Made by a program: the position numbers and the translations under genes. DNA of 56,560 nt from JBBRNH01 sp038230415 (GTDB lineage Bacteria > Bacteroidota > Bacteroidia > Cytophagales > Spirosomataceae). The notes beneath the pieces were generated by a model. The model ran no database searches. It saw nothing but the letters and a program-made list of their open reading frames with translations, and was not told the origin of the DNA. Within the stretch, counting starts at the first letter, position 1. Each line of letters starts with the position of its first letter. Positions 23,955 through 33,800 of the stretch are shown here, in pieces. The DNA is taken from positions 1 through 56,560 of the forward strand of contig JBBRNH010000030.1 in assembly GCA_038230415.1 (NCBI GenBank), given 5' to 3'.

Positions 23955-24653
23955 ATGAATCGCTTTATCCTGATTACCCTCCTGACGTTGCTGCCCGTAT
24001 CGTTGCTACTGGCCCAACCGATGCCTGCCGATGCATTCAAAACCAAAGTAGCCGAAACCCCCAATGCCCAGCTCCTGGACGTGCGAACGCCCGGCGAATT
24101 TGCCGGCGGCCACCTGCCCGATGCCCGGAACCTGAACGTGCAGGGCGCAGACTTTGAAACAGGTGCGGCCACACTCGACAAAACAAAACCCGTCTTTATC
24201 TATTGCCTGTCGGGCGGGCGCAGCCAAACCGCCGGGGCCAAACTGCGGGCTATGGGCTATACCACCGTCTATGAATTGCAGGGGGGCTACCTGAAATGGA
24301 CGGCTAAACTGCTGCCTATCGTGGGCGTGAAACGCAACACGGTACCCACCTGGACATCGGCCCGGCTCGATAGCCTGATTCAGACTCAGCCCGTTGTGCT
24401 GGTTGATGTGTATGCCGCCTGGTGCGGGCCGTGCCAGAAAATGATGCCGACGATTGATAAACTCACCCAGGAATTTATGGGTAAAGCAACGGTGGTGAAA
24501 GTCAATGCCGATGCCGACAAAGAGATCATGGCGCAGTATTCGGTTGATGAAATTCCGGTTTTTCTGCTCTTCCGAAACGGCAAACTTGTGAGCCGCGACA
24601 TTGGTTATCAGGAAGAATCCCGGCTGCGAACCCTGCTGACGGGTAAATTGTGA
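23955..24653 (+). CDS. Periplasmic rhodanese-thioredoxin fusion
   Basis: From ATG 23955 the protein has 232 residues and a signal peptide (MNRFILITLLTLLPVSLLLA). Residues 25-115 are a rhodanese domain with the sulfur-carrying Cys in IYCLSGGRS. Residues 130-230 are a thioredoxin domain with AAWCGPCQKMMPT. The combination suggests sulfur transfer or thiol-disulfide exchange in the periplasm. Both catalytic motifs are intact. It is followed by a 79-base inverted repeat. Confidence 0.9.
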   Translation: MNRFILITLLTLLPVSLLLAQPMPADAFKTKVAETPNAQLLDVRTPGEFAGGHLPDARNLNVQGADFETGAATLDKTKPVFIYCLSGGRSQTAGAKLRAMGYTTVYELQGGYLKWTAKLLPIVGVKRNTVPTWTSARLDSLIQTQPVVLVDVYAAWCGPCQKMMPTIDKLTQEFMGKATVVKVNADADKEIMAQYSVDEIPVFLLFRNGKLVSRDIGYQEESRLRTLLTGKL

Positions 24654-24661
24654 ATAAGTCT

Positions 24662-24740
24662 GCCACCGCCCCTCGGCTGTGGCCGCCAAAGAATGGGTTT
24701 TGATCCAACTACAGACCCGCCACAGCCGAGGGGCGGTGGC
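24662..24740. repeat. Perfect 22-bp inverted repeat after the rhodanese gene
   Basis: GCCACCGCCCCTCGGCTGTG plus GC (24662-24683) is the exact reverse complement of 24719-24740, with a 35-base loop. It starts 9 bases after the stop codon. There is no U-run, so it is better read as a dispersed palindrome than a classic terminator. Confidence 0.7.
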
Positions 24741-24789
24741 AAACGCTAAACAACGGCAAACAACTGCAAGCAGTTAAACAACAACCTCT

Positions 24790-25014
24790 GTGGAAACCAA
24801 CGTACTGACCAAAGAAGAACGCATTGCCCGCCGACAGCAGCAGCGCGATGAAAAAATGAAAGCTACGCCCGGCTACCGGTTCTTCAGCATCATGTTTACG
24901 CTGGCCTACCCGTTTATTGCCACCTTCACGTTTTTGTTTTCCACGATTCTGGCCCTGTTTTCGGTTATCTCGCGGGTGGTGGCCTGGGCGGTCAGTGGCG
25001 GAGAAAGTAAGTGA
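24790..25014 (+). CDS. Small membrane protein of unknown function
   Basis: The 74-residue frame starts at GTG. It has a charged N-terminal part (KEERIARRQQQRDEKMK) and one hydrophobic segment at about 35-62 (YPFIATFTFLFSTILALFSV), the form of a small single-pass protein. Its stop at 25014 touches the start of the next gene. No family was recognised; codon use is like the neighbours, supporting a real gene. Confidence 0.55.
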   Translation: METNVLTKEERIARRQQQRDEKMKATPGYRFFSIMFTLAYPFIATFTFLFSTILALFSVISRVVAWAVSGGESK

Positions 25015-25883
25015 TGTATAATATAGGATGTATGATATATGACAAAACCGCCACCGAAACACAGCATAGTTCATACATCATACAACATCCATTAATATCG
25101 CTGCTCAACGAGAAGGTTGCCCGGTATAATCAGCCGGGATTTATCGAACATGACCCGATTTCGATACCACACCAGTTTTCGGCCCGGCAAGACATCGAGA
25201 TCATGGGTTTCTGGGCGGCAGTGCTGGCCTGGGGGCAACGGCCCGTCATCCTCAAAAAAGCCAATGAATTGGTCAGCCTGATGGATGGCGCACCGTTCGA
25301 TTTCGTCAAAAACCACCAGGACAGCGACCTGAAGCGGTTCTTAGATTTCAAACACCGCACCTTCAACGCCACTGACACGCTGTATTTCCTGCACTTTTTC
25401 CGGCACTACTACCAAACGCACACCACCCTCGAAGATGCATTCTTGCCGGATGCCGCGCCGGATGCCGATACCGTCGAAGCCCACCTGATTGCGTTTCATG
25501 ACCGATTTTGCTGCGTCACGACCGATGCCGGCGAGCCGGACCCGTTTTTCCCGCCCCGAACCCGCAAACACATCGCCACGCCCGCCCGCAACTCGACCTG
25601 CAAACGGCTGCTGATGTTTTTGCGCTGGATGGTCAGGCAAGACGATGCGGGCGTTGATTTTGGTCTCTGGACGCGCATCAGCCCGGCGCAGTTAATCATC
25701 CCGATTGATGTTCATGTTGAGCGCGTGGCCCGGCACTTAGGGCTGCTGCCACCCGGCACCAAAACGCCACCAACCTGGCAAACCGCCCTCGCCCTGACCG
25801 ACGCGCTCCGCCAATTTGACCCCGCCGACCCCGTTCGCTATGATTTTGCGCTGTTTGGCATGGGTGTATCGGGAGAATTATAA
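25014..25883 (+). CDS. TIGR02757 (DUF2400) family protein
   Basis: The 289-residue protein matches the TIGR02757 family by HDPISIPHQFSARQDIEIMG, FVKNHQDSDLKRFLDF and a C-terminal helix-hairpin-helix-like region (IIPIDVHVERVARHLGLL) reminiscent of HhH-GPD DNA glycosylases. No catalytic role is established. The first 26 residues are translation of an inverted repeat, and no ATG, GTG or TTG exists between that repeat and the conserved domain, so the repeat supplies the start codon (25014 or 25032). Confidence 0.8.
   Translation: MYNIGCMIYDKTATETQHSSYIIQHPLISLLNEKVARYNQPGFIEHDPISIPHQFSARQDIEIMGFWAAVLAWGQRPVILKKANELVSLMDGAPFDFVKNHQDSDLKRFLDFKHRTFNATDTLYFLHFFRHYYQTHTTLEDAFLPDAAPDADTVEAHLIAFHDRFCCVTTDAGEPDPFFPPRTRKHIATPARNSTCKRLLMFLRWMVRQDDAGVDFGLWTRISPAQLIIPIDVHVERVARHLGLLPPGTKTPPTWQTALALTDALRQFDPADPVRYDFALFGMGVSGEL
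25026..25090. repeat. Inverted repeat supplying a gene start
   Basis: GGATGTATGATATATGA on the left pairs with TCATACATCATACAACATCC on the right, with one small bulge, around a 28-base loop. It lies inside the first codons of the TIGR02757 gene. Confidence 0.55.
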
Positions 25884-25927
25884 ACAGGATTCGTAGGTTT
25901 GGCGCGTCGTTACCAGTCAACCAACCG

Positions 25928-26986
25928 ATGCCGTTCCAGATCACAACCTCGCCGTTTGGCCCATTGGCCTCGTCCAGCATTCCACTCACCGAGTATCGTA
26001 TCCGGCACACCGAAACCGGGGCAGCATTTACCGTACTGCCCGGCTTCGGTGGCGTTCTCCGCAGGCTGATTTTGCCAGTTTCGCCCGATAATCGTGGCAA
26101 TGGCAGTGCCAAAATACGGCTGTTTTCGCTGCTCGAAACGCCCGATTCTCCCCAGGCGTTAGAGGCAGACGAGAGTTATGCCAGTGCTTTGCTGTATCCG
26201 TTTCCGAGCCGCATCAGGCACGGGATTTATGCCTTTGCCGGGCAGGAATACGCCCTGCCGTTCAACGATTTCGGGCGAGACAACGCCATGCACGGCTTTG
26301 TGCATCCGCGCCCGTTCAGCGTTATTGCCGAAACTGTCACCGCCACCGAAGCCGCCATTACCCTTTGTTACGACTACCCCGGCGACCTGACCGGCTACCC
26401 GTTTTTGTTTTCGCTGACCGTGAAATACGCGCTTCATCTAACTGATAATGAGGTCGTTTCGTTTTCGGTCACGTTCGAGGCTGCCAACACCGGGCTGTCG
26501 CGGTGTCCGTCGGCGTTTGGCTGGCATCCGTATTTTTCGCTCGTGACCGGCACCAATGACCTAACTCCGGTTGACGACCTGACGCTTGCGCTGCCCGCCA
26601 CCGATACCGTTTTGTTAGATGAGAATTTGCTACCCGTTGGTCAGATACCGTTTACCGATTCGGGGCCGTTTAGCCTGACCGACCGCACCTTCGACGCGGT
26701 ATTTGTGGTGGATAACCAGAATGCTGTCGCCGAAACCGTCTTGAGCGCCCCCGCGCAAAGCGTCAGTCTGGTACTCTCGCAGGATACGGCGGTATTTCCG
26801 TTTCTGGTGGTGTACACCCCGGAACGGCGCGACCGGATCGCCATCGAGCCGATTACGGCCAACGTCAACGCTTTTAATACCGGCGAGGGCTTGCGGACGC
26901 TGGAACCGGGCGAACGGTGGGGCGGAACGATTGGGGTGCTGCTAACCGCAGGAACGGCTACAACCACCTCTTCCGGCGAAAAATGA
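25928..26986 (+). CDS. Aldose 1-epimerase (galactose mutarotase-like)
   Basis: The 352-residue protein has the mutarotase beta-sandwich signs: DNAMHGFVHPRPFSV with the catalytic-type His near 120, FGWHPYFSL near 198 and a C-terminal FLVVYTPERRDRIAIEPIT block near 298. It interconverts alpha and beta hexose anomers, probably in the cytoplasm, since no signal is visible. The exact sugar is not predictable. The 3 prime end overlaps the convergent CorA gene by 29 bases. Confidence 0.85.
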   Translation: MPFQITTSPFGPLASSSIPLTEYRIRHTETGAAFTVLPGFGGVLRRLILPVSPDNRGNGSAKIRLFSLLETPDSPQALEADESYASALLYPFPSRIRHGIYAFAGQEYALPFNDFGRDNAMHGFVHPRPFSVIAETVTATEAAITLCYDYPGDLTGYPFLFSLTVKYALHLTDNEVVSFSVTFEAANTGLSRCPSAFGWHPYFSLVTGTNDLTPVDDLTLALPATDTVLLDENLLPVGQIPFTDSGPFSLTDRTFDAVFVVDNQNAVAETVLSAPAQSVSLVLSQDTAVFPFLVVYTPERRDRIAIEPITANVNAFNTGEGLRTLEPGERWGGTIGVLLTAGTATTTSSGEK

Positions 26987-27923
26987 GAATCGTCAGCAGC
27001 GACGATGCCACCATCGAACCAATCGCCAACGGATAGCCGAGTTCCCAGTTCAGTTCGGGCATTTGCGAAAAATTCATGCCCCAGATACTGGCTAAGAGCG
27101 TAGGTGGCAAAAACACGAGCGAGACAACGGTGAAGATTTTTACGATCCGGTTTTGTTCCAGATCAATCAGACCGAGGTAGGTGTTTTGCAGAAATTCGAG
27201 CCGCTCAAAAATAAAATTGGTGTGTTCAATCAATGAGCCAATGTCTTTGATCAACGCCCGGAGCCGCAACTGTTCGGCTTCGGTGAACCAGCCATCAGAC
27301 CGGATCATGGACGAAATCACGCGCTGTTTGTCCACCACGTTCTCGCGGATAGTCATCGTGAGTTCCTGGTAGTCGTTGATTTTCAGGAGCATATCGCGGT
27401 CTAAACTCGCGTCTAAATCAAGCTGACGGTTGATGGCCTTTACTTCTGCCGAGACTACTTCAACCAGATCGGCATCGTAATCAACCCGTGATTCAAAAAT
27501 CGAGATCAGAATCTGCGCCCCGTCTTTAAACAGCGTCCGTTTCGATTTTATCTTCCTGACCGTATCGGCAAACGATTTCAGGTCGGCATTGCGGTAGGTA
27601 AACAGCAGCGATTCACCCCGTGCGTCGTCTTTGAGGATAAAACTCACCGGCACGTTGATATACGTTCCGTCTTTGCCGGGAACCATAAAGTTGGAGTTGG
27701 CGATGAGGTAATCGTCTTCTTCGATGTAGCGCGACGAACTTTCGATTTCGGATTGCTCCTGTTGACTCAGAAAGTTTACATTGAAACGGGCTTCAACGCT
27801 CTCGATCTCGTCGCGGCTGGGGTTTTGCAAGTCCACCCAAAGCGTTCGTTCGGTATTTGAGAACGACTCGATGTCGTTGATTTTCCGAACGGCGGCTTCG
27901 TCCTGCTGAAAAATACGAATCAT
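26958..27923 (-). CDS. CorA-family divalent cation transporter
   Basis: The 321-residue protein has a cytoplasmic N-terminal domain, a long helix (about 150-255) and two C-terminal membrane helices. The GMN selectivity motif is in SIWGMNFSQMPELNWELG, with the usual preceding Tyr replaced by Trp. CorA proteins form pentamers that let Mg2+ or Co2+ through the inner membrane. The loop after GMN carries acidic residues as expected. The C-terminus ends RRKRWL. Confidence 0.9.
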   Translation of the reverse strand: MIRIFQQDEAAVRKINDIESFSNTERTLWVDLQNPSRDEIESVEARFNVNFLSQQEQSEIESSSRYIEEDDYLIANSNFMVPGKDGTYINVPVSFILKDDARGESLLFTYRNADLKSFADTVRKIKSKRTLFKDGAQILISIFESRVDYDADLVEVVSAEVKAINRQLDLDASLDRDMLLKINDYQELTMTIRENVVDKQRVISSMIRSDGWFTEAEQLRLRALIKDIGSLIEHTNFIFERLEFLQNTYLGLIDLEQNRIVKIFTVVSLVFLPPTLLASIWGMNFSQMPELNWELGYPLAIGSMVASSLLTILIFRRKRWL

Positions 27924-28012
27924 AGCGGTTGCATTGACGACTGACTAACGCGGTAAAGTTAATGACTGCCAACCCGATAAAACCGCAACGATTTCGGTAT
28001 TGGCCGGATTAT

Positions 28013-28020
28013 TACCTTTG
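28013..28020 (+). promoter_or_regulatory. -7 promoter box four bases before a start codon
   Basis: TACCTTTG ends four bases before the ATG at 28025, so a start point at the usual distance would fall at or next to the first codon. Confidence 0.4.
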
Positions 28021-28024
28021 ACAG

Positions 28025-29779
28025 ATGATTACGATTGACAATTTTGAGAAGAAACTCGGCGAAGCGTTGCTGAAAAAAGCCCGGCCCTACGCTGCCAACG
28101 GTTCGGTGCTGTATCTGGACGAAGAACCCGAAAACACCTGGCAGGCCGAAGTAGCCGGTACGGAAACGTATTCGGTCGAAATCAAACTTGATAAGCGTAC
28201 CGTTGCCGGGGCTTTTTGCGACTGCCCCGTTGATGAGCAATACTGCAAACAAGTGGCGGCTGTGTTGCTGGTATTGCGGCAGCAATTGGCAAAGCCAAAG
28301 CCCAAAACGGCCAGAGAACCCCAAAAGTTGACTCTCGACAGCCTGCTTGCCAAAGCCACCGCCGACGAGTTGCGGGCATTTATTCTGGTTCAGGCGGCTG
28401 CCGACACGATTTTTGCCGGAAAACTCCAACTCCATTTTGCCGACAAAGACGAGCGCGTTGACGTGGGCAAACAATACGGTGAGTTGCTCAAAAAAGCCAT
28501 CCGCGCCAACACCGACCGGGGCTACGTGGATTATCAGGGTGCGAAACGGCTGGCAAAAGAAGTGGACAAACTGCTGGCGATGGCCGTTGCCCTGGCCCAC
28601 AAACGGAACTTCCGCGATGCCATCAGTGCCGGGCAGATGCTGGCGTTGGGCATGATGGACGTTGTGAAAGAATCGGACGATTCGGCGGGGAGCATTGGTG
28701 GCTGCGTATCGGAAGCCATTGAACTGCTCCACGATATTGCCCGCGACCCCAACGTAGCCCCGGCCCTGCGGCAGTCGCTTTACGACTGGACCGCCCAACA
28801 CCTTCTCGACAAAACCTTTGGCAACTACGGCGATTATCACTATGAACTGCTCGACCTGGCCCGCGACCTGGCCCTGACTCTGCCCGACCCGCTGGTCTTT
28901 ACGGCTCTGCTCGATGACCTGATAAAACGATATGCCGGAGGCTATGGTAACCACGCCCAGGATCGTTTCAAAACCTTGAAAATCAGTATCTTAACAGCGC
29001 TTGGTAAGACCGACGAAGTAGCCCGGCTCACCGAAGCCAACTTGGATGTGGTTGCGATTCGGAATCAGGTTTTGGATGCAGCCATTGCCGCTAAAGACTG
29101 GAAACGGGCGGGCGAACTCATTGCGGGCGGCATCAGCGTGGCTCAACAAGCAGAGCATCCCGGCACGGTGCGCCACTGGGAAGAACGGATGCTGGCCGTT
29201 GCCCGGCTCACCAACGACCTGACAACCATTCGGTTATTGACGAGTCGGTTTGCCTTCGACCGCCACAGTCCTGACCTGACCTATTACCGGCAGTGGAAAC
29301 AAACATACCCGGCACCCGAATGGCCCGCTGTGTTTGCCCGGCTCGAAGCCAACATTCGGGCCGAAGAAGCCGCCCGTGAAACCCCTAAGATTACCTGGCA
29401 CTTTGACCCCGCCCTGAACCTGTTTCAGCGGCTGACTCCGTTATTTGTAGAAGAAACTCAGTGGGACAAGCTGCTGGCGTTGGTGCTGGATTACCCTAAA
29501 ATCAGCTTGGATGATCTGGCAAAGGTGCATCCGTACCTGGCCCCGCACTACCCCGCCGACCTGCTGGCCTTGTATATGCCCCGGCTCACGGCCTGGGGCG
29601 ACCGGATTGACGGGCGAATCGAGTACCAGAAATTAGCGGGCTGGCTCGGCAGAATAAAAAAAGACGTGGCGGGCAGCACCCCCGCCATTCATGCCCTGAT
29701 TGACGCGTTGAAAGCTAAATACCCCAAACGCCTGGCCTTGCAGGAAGAAATGAACACGATAAAACGGCAAAAAGCATGA
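28025..29779 (+). CDS. Degenerate SWIM-domain helical-repeat protein
   Basis: The 584-residue protein starts with a SWIM-like zinc module at about 40-85 (FCDCPVDEQYCKQVAAVLL). The pattern is CxC...C but the final His of CxH is Gln, so zinc binding may be lost or altered. Residues 100-580 are helical repeats rich in Leu and Ala, like other SWIM-scaffold proteins. Partners are unknown. It overlaps the next gene by ATGA at 29776, so both are probably made together. Confidence 0.7.
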   Translation: MITIDNFEKKLGEALLKKARPYAANGSVLYLDEEPENTWQAEVAGTETYSVEIKLDKRTVAGAFCDCPVDEQYCKQVAAVLLVLRQQLAKPKPKTAREPQKLTLDSLLAKATADELRAFILVQAAADTIFAGKLQLHFADKDERVDVGKQYGELLKKAIRANTDRGYVDYQGAKRLAKEVDKLLAMAVALAHKRNFRDAISAGQMLALGMMDVVKESDDSAGSIGGCVSEAIELLHDIARDPNVAPALRQSLYDWTAQHLLDKTFGNYGDYHYELLDLARDLALTLPDPLVFTALLDDLIKRYAGGYGNHAQDRFKTLKISILTALGKTDEVARLTEANLDVVAIRNQVLDAAIAAKDWKRAGELIAGGISVAQQAEHPGTVRHWEERMLAVARLTNDLTTIRLLTSRFAFDRHSPDLTYYRQWKQTYPAPEWPAVFARLEANIRAEEAARETPKITWHFDPALNLFQRLTPLFVEETQWDKLLALVLDYPKISLDDLAKVHPYLAPHYPADLLALYMPRLTAWGDRIDGRIEYQKLAGWLGRIKKDVAGSTPAIHALIDALKAKYPKRLALQEEMNTIKRQKA

Positions 29780-30126
29780 CCCTGACCGACGCTGACATTC
29801 AGCACAAACTCGATTATGAAATACTTGTTGACTGCTACGACGACTATGAAGCAGCCTCGGCCTGGCAGCAGTACCTCGAAGAAACACTCGAATTTCCGTT
29901 CACGGCAACGGCGCAGCTCAAAAGGCGGGGCGGCACCACCGAAACCAAATCCGTCACGATTGTAGGTATTCCTGACAACGGGAATCGGTATCTCGACCGC
30001 GATTTTAATGTACAGATGGAGCAGGGCGGTTATGTGGTGCCGGTGGCATGGTCGGCGTTGAGCGACATTCAGGCATCAGACAAAACGCAGGAAGCGTTGG
30101 CGGTGTGGGCGTTTTGGGTGGGGTGA
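29776..30126 (+). CDS. Small acidic protein, calcium-binding-like family
   Basis: This 116-residue protein has the conserved start ILVDCYDDYEAASAWQQYLE followed by FPFTATAQ and a small beta-barrel part (SVTIVGIPDN). The form is often annotated as calcium-binding protein in Bacteroidota and Cyanobacteria. The acidic DDYE segment is present. It is translationally coupled to the SWIM-like gene. Confidence 0.7.
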   Translation: MTLTDADIQHKLDYEILVDCYDDYEAASAWQQYLEETLEFPFTATAQLKRRGGTTETKSVTIVGIPDNGNRYLDRDFNVQMEQGGYVVPVAWSALSDIQASDKTQEALAVWAFWVG

Positions 30127-30133
30127 TACGGTG

Positions 30134-30820
30134 CTAAATCAATTGGAATAGCCGGGCTAAACCGACAAGACCTATAACGACTAACAGAACGCCAAATACA
30201 ACGACTGTTTGTCGGTGTCTCTGTGTTTGTTGGATTTGCTGGTTGATAATACCATTAAGCCTGTTTTCTGACTGCTCAATATGCGCTGTAATCGTATCGG
30301 TTTTCTCGTCAATGCTTTGATTGAGACGTTTCTCCATGTTATGAACAACCGCCGTAACAATGTCTCGAATTTGTCCCCGTTCATGTTCAATAAACTGCTT
30401 AATCTCGGCCTTTTGCTCATCTAATTTGATGCGTACCAATCCGTTTAAGTCTGTGTAATGTTGCAGATTCCGTTGCTCAATTGCGTTGGCTCCCTTCACA
30501 ACCGTTTCCTGAACAGTTTTCAATCGGTCATCAACCGTATGCTGAACATCGGCTAAAACAGTCTTTATTTTTTGTGTACTTCCCTCCGTTGTTGTATCGA
30601 GGTGAGCCGCGCCGGAAAGCATTTGAGCCGTAGCCTGGCCTTGTAGCGTTGCGCCATCCGAAAACTGTTTCAGCACCTCACGTTGCTGCGACGAACTTTT
30701 TCGCAGTTCCTCAACCGTCGCCCCAACCTCTTTCTCCAGTTCCGATAAACCAATCAGGGTTTCTACCGACGATTCAAGGTCGGCCATTAGTTCACTTAAT
30801 TTTTTTTGAGAATCGCTCAT
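30134..30820 (-). CDS. Tail-anchored coiled-coil protein
   Basis: The 228-residue protein is almost all heptad-rich helix (about 5-200). A single membrane segment at 205-226 (VVVFGVLLVVIGLVGLARLF) is followed by two residues, so it is tail-anchored with most mass in the cytoplasm. Repeats such as VHNMEKRLNQSIDEKTDTI suggest homo-oligomers. It overlaps the end of the helicase-nuclease gene by 29 bases and is read after it, so it is likely a partner. ZorA-like membrane motor domains are absent. It could be an effector or sensor of a defence pair. Confidence 0.7.
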   Translation of the reverse strand: MSDSQKKLSELMADLESSVETLIGLSELEKEVGATVEELRKSSSQQREVLKQFSDGATLQGQATAQMLSGAAHLDTTTEGSTQKIKTVLADVQHTVDDRLKTVQETVVKGANAIEQRNLQHYTDLNGLVRIKLDEQKAEIKQFIEHERGQIRDIVTAVVHNMEKRLNQSIDEKTDTITAHIEQSENRLNGIINQQIQQTQRHRQTVVVFGVLLVVIGLVGLARLFQLI

Positions 30821-33800
30821 ACAGTTTTTGGTTCAGGGTTCTGAGCCGTTGGTTTGTTGCCGTTAGTTGCGGGATATGAATAATACCGAGTTCGCCACTG
30901 ACCCAATTATACGAGCCGGGATAAAACCGTTCGATGGATTCGGCCAGGTCATACCGGGATGTTTCAGGCAGGTTTATTCCTGCGCCAATCGCCACGATAG
31001 TTTGTAAGACTGCCAACTGTTCTTCGACCGAAAAATAATTTTTCATCCGGGAAAGTGTGTTTTCGAGTCGCGCCCGGCCCTGCGGCACGTCATACGTGGC
31101 CTTAGCTAATTGCAAGAGTCCGCTTACGGTATCAATCGCTAAATTTTCATTGGTGCTTTCCAGAATCCGGCTCAGGGCTTCTGCACGAGCGTTCAGGATG
31201 CTTTTATCCTGTACAAAAGTCAAATCGGCATTTTGCTCGGCTTTGTACTGAAATGCTTTCGGCCATTCGGCAAACTGCTTTGGGTTGTCGGCGATGTATT
31301 GCAGGATAATCGTAAGTTCATCAACGCGGAAATAATTTTCCAGCGAGCGTTTAAACGACTCGCTGCTTTTGAAATTAAGGCAGAGGTCATATAAGTTTTT
31401 GAGCGATTCCCGGCGGTTAAACGTTATCGTTTCCCACGTCCATTGCAGTAAAAAACGCCCGCATTGCTCCCAGAGCGTATCGCCGGGTAGTTGCCTGATT
31501 TGTTTTTCTAAATTGGTGGTGTCGTCGGCATCATCGCGCCGGTATTTAACCACGTGGGTCAGCAGGTTACGCAGCACTGCTTCGTCGGGCAAGACCCGGA
31601 ACCGGACCGCAAAATGGCAGACAAAATCAGTTGTCCAGTCCTCAACAATACCGAGAATGCTTAACCGATAGAGGGCTTTCTCGGTAACGGCTTTCCGGTT
31701 GTCGGTACTCATTGAACCCAATTGTTTGAAAAACTCTTCACCGCTTTCACTTGCTTTCTTAAACTCTCCGCTGGGTCCGTCCCATAGCACATTCACGGTG
31801 GGGGCTTTCGGCTCGGTCAGCACATAATCGCGCAGTTTGAGCATAACGGCCAGTTCCTCTTCTACCTCCCCTAAGCCCATCTTAAACAAAAAAAACTGCC
31901 GCAGCATATCGCCTTCAGGTAGTGGATGTCCGGCACCATCAACCAAAGTGGTTAACTCTTTAAGTTTGGCAAGGGGCGTTTTGGGGGCAAACAGAGCATT
32001 CATTGTTGCCTCTTCAAGAGTTTCGGGCGTGAACAACACCCGGCAAACGGCCTGTTTGGTTTTATCGGCCCATCGCCCGGCCCGGCCCGCTTCCTGATAC
32101 AGCGATTCGGTTGATCCGGGAATGCCGTAGTGAAAGGTGTAATAAATGTTCTGCTTGTCAATGCCCATCCCAAAAGCTTTGGTAGCAACCATCAATGGAA
32201 ACTTGTTGGCCTTGTACCCCTTCTGAACCTCCCTTTTATGGGTTTCAAACTCGTCGTTAGTGAGTATGGGTACTTTTTTTAAAATAATCTTTTTGAATCC
32301 TTCCTTGGGAAATTTATCACCCAGAAGCAGATAGGTATTTCTGTTGCTGAATGCCCGCTCAATCGCAAACGCATCGAGCCGGTTGCCGATAACAGCAGTA
32401 AGACTCGCAGTAAACAAATCTCGATCGTTAAACGCGCTTTTCGGGATACTGACATACTCATTTTTAGTTGGACACTTACCGGCAAACCAATTGGCACGTC
32501 CCGGAAATTGGGTGTTGATTTTATTTGAGACCTTCCAACAGCCAAAATCACTATTCACAAAAGGCGTAAAAATCAGACCCGCCCTGTTGCTATTAGCATC
32601 CATCAATTTGATTGACAAATCGGTCAGCATTACTTTCAGCGTGTCGGCTTTTTTACCCGCGTCATCAATTACCTCAAAGTGGAGTTCAGGGCGGGCAAAA
32701 TCCAATTTGGTTTTGACATCTTCGTCGGCAAATACGGCTTCACTCCGGGCAAACTCAATCCGCAGGTTTCGCAGCACGTTGAGCGACGCGGTTGCCGTCA
32801 GGCCGACGAGTGTGGTAGACGGGCAAAGTTCATGAATCGTTCGGGTCAGGTTCAGGTATGAGGTTCGGAAATCGTGACCCCATTCGCTCATGCAATGCAC
32901 CTCGTCAATCACGACATAGGCTAAGGGCGTTTTGGCATAGAGGTTGGTGAGGTACGCCCGAAAAGTCTTTACCTGAAACCGTTCCGGCGAAATCCAGACG
33001 AAGAAATAATGCTTTTCCGCAAACTCCCGCTGAATAGTTTCTTTTACATCAGCTTCCAGTTCGCCGGTGATGTAGTTTGTGCGGGTGATACTGGCTTTAT
33101 CCAAATTATCTTTCTGATCATACATCAACGATTTTATTGGACAAACCACCACGCTAACCGCCGGTTGTAGCAAACACGGCAATTGGTAACAAATTGATTT
33201 GCCGCCCCCGGTGGGCAACAGCCCGATAGTGTCCCGCCGGTTAAGCACGTTTAAGATAATTGGTAACTGACCATCCCGAAAAACATCTTTACCGAAGATA
33301 TTTTTCAGGAAGAAGCGGAGTATTTCAGCAGTTTCGTCAGTTGGAGTCAGATTGTAATTGACGGGCGCGGTGGTAGCAACCCGAAAATAGTTTTTTCCAT
33401 CACATTCCTGATTCGCCACGAAATAATCAGTTCGCACAAAAATAGTTTCGGGCTGTGCCAGGTGTTCATCGGTATAGCGTTGTAACAAACTGAAATTTAC
33501 ATGGATAGCCCCCGGCTGATACACCACTTTGGTTGCCGGGATAATCGGCACAACAGCGGGCTGCTGTGTGAACGGCAAACTCATCAACTTGCACAAGGGT
33601 GCAAGCCAGGCAAATAAATCACCGATTGCCATAGACGCAAAGCGGGCGTAGCGGTCTGATTGTTGGCTAAGTCCGTCGCTGTCCTGCACCACAAAATGCC
33701 AGCGTTCGTCAGCGAGTGTTATTCGATGACTGATCAGCAATTCCAGCACCAGCAATTGAAACCGTATTACCGCCGTTGGCAGGAGTTTGTAGTGAATCTC

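Noticed and set aside
24790..25014. Rejecting the 74-codon frame as chance
   Set aside because: I kept it as a gene because of its charged-then-hydrophobic layout and coding-like base use, with moderate confidence.
30134..30820. ZorA-like motor protein of a Zorya system
   Set aside because: There is only one terminal membrane helix, no MotA-like core, and no ZorB gene.
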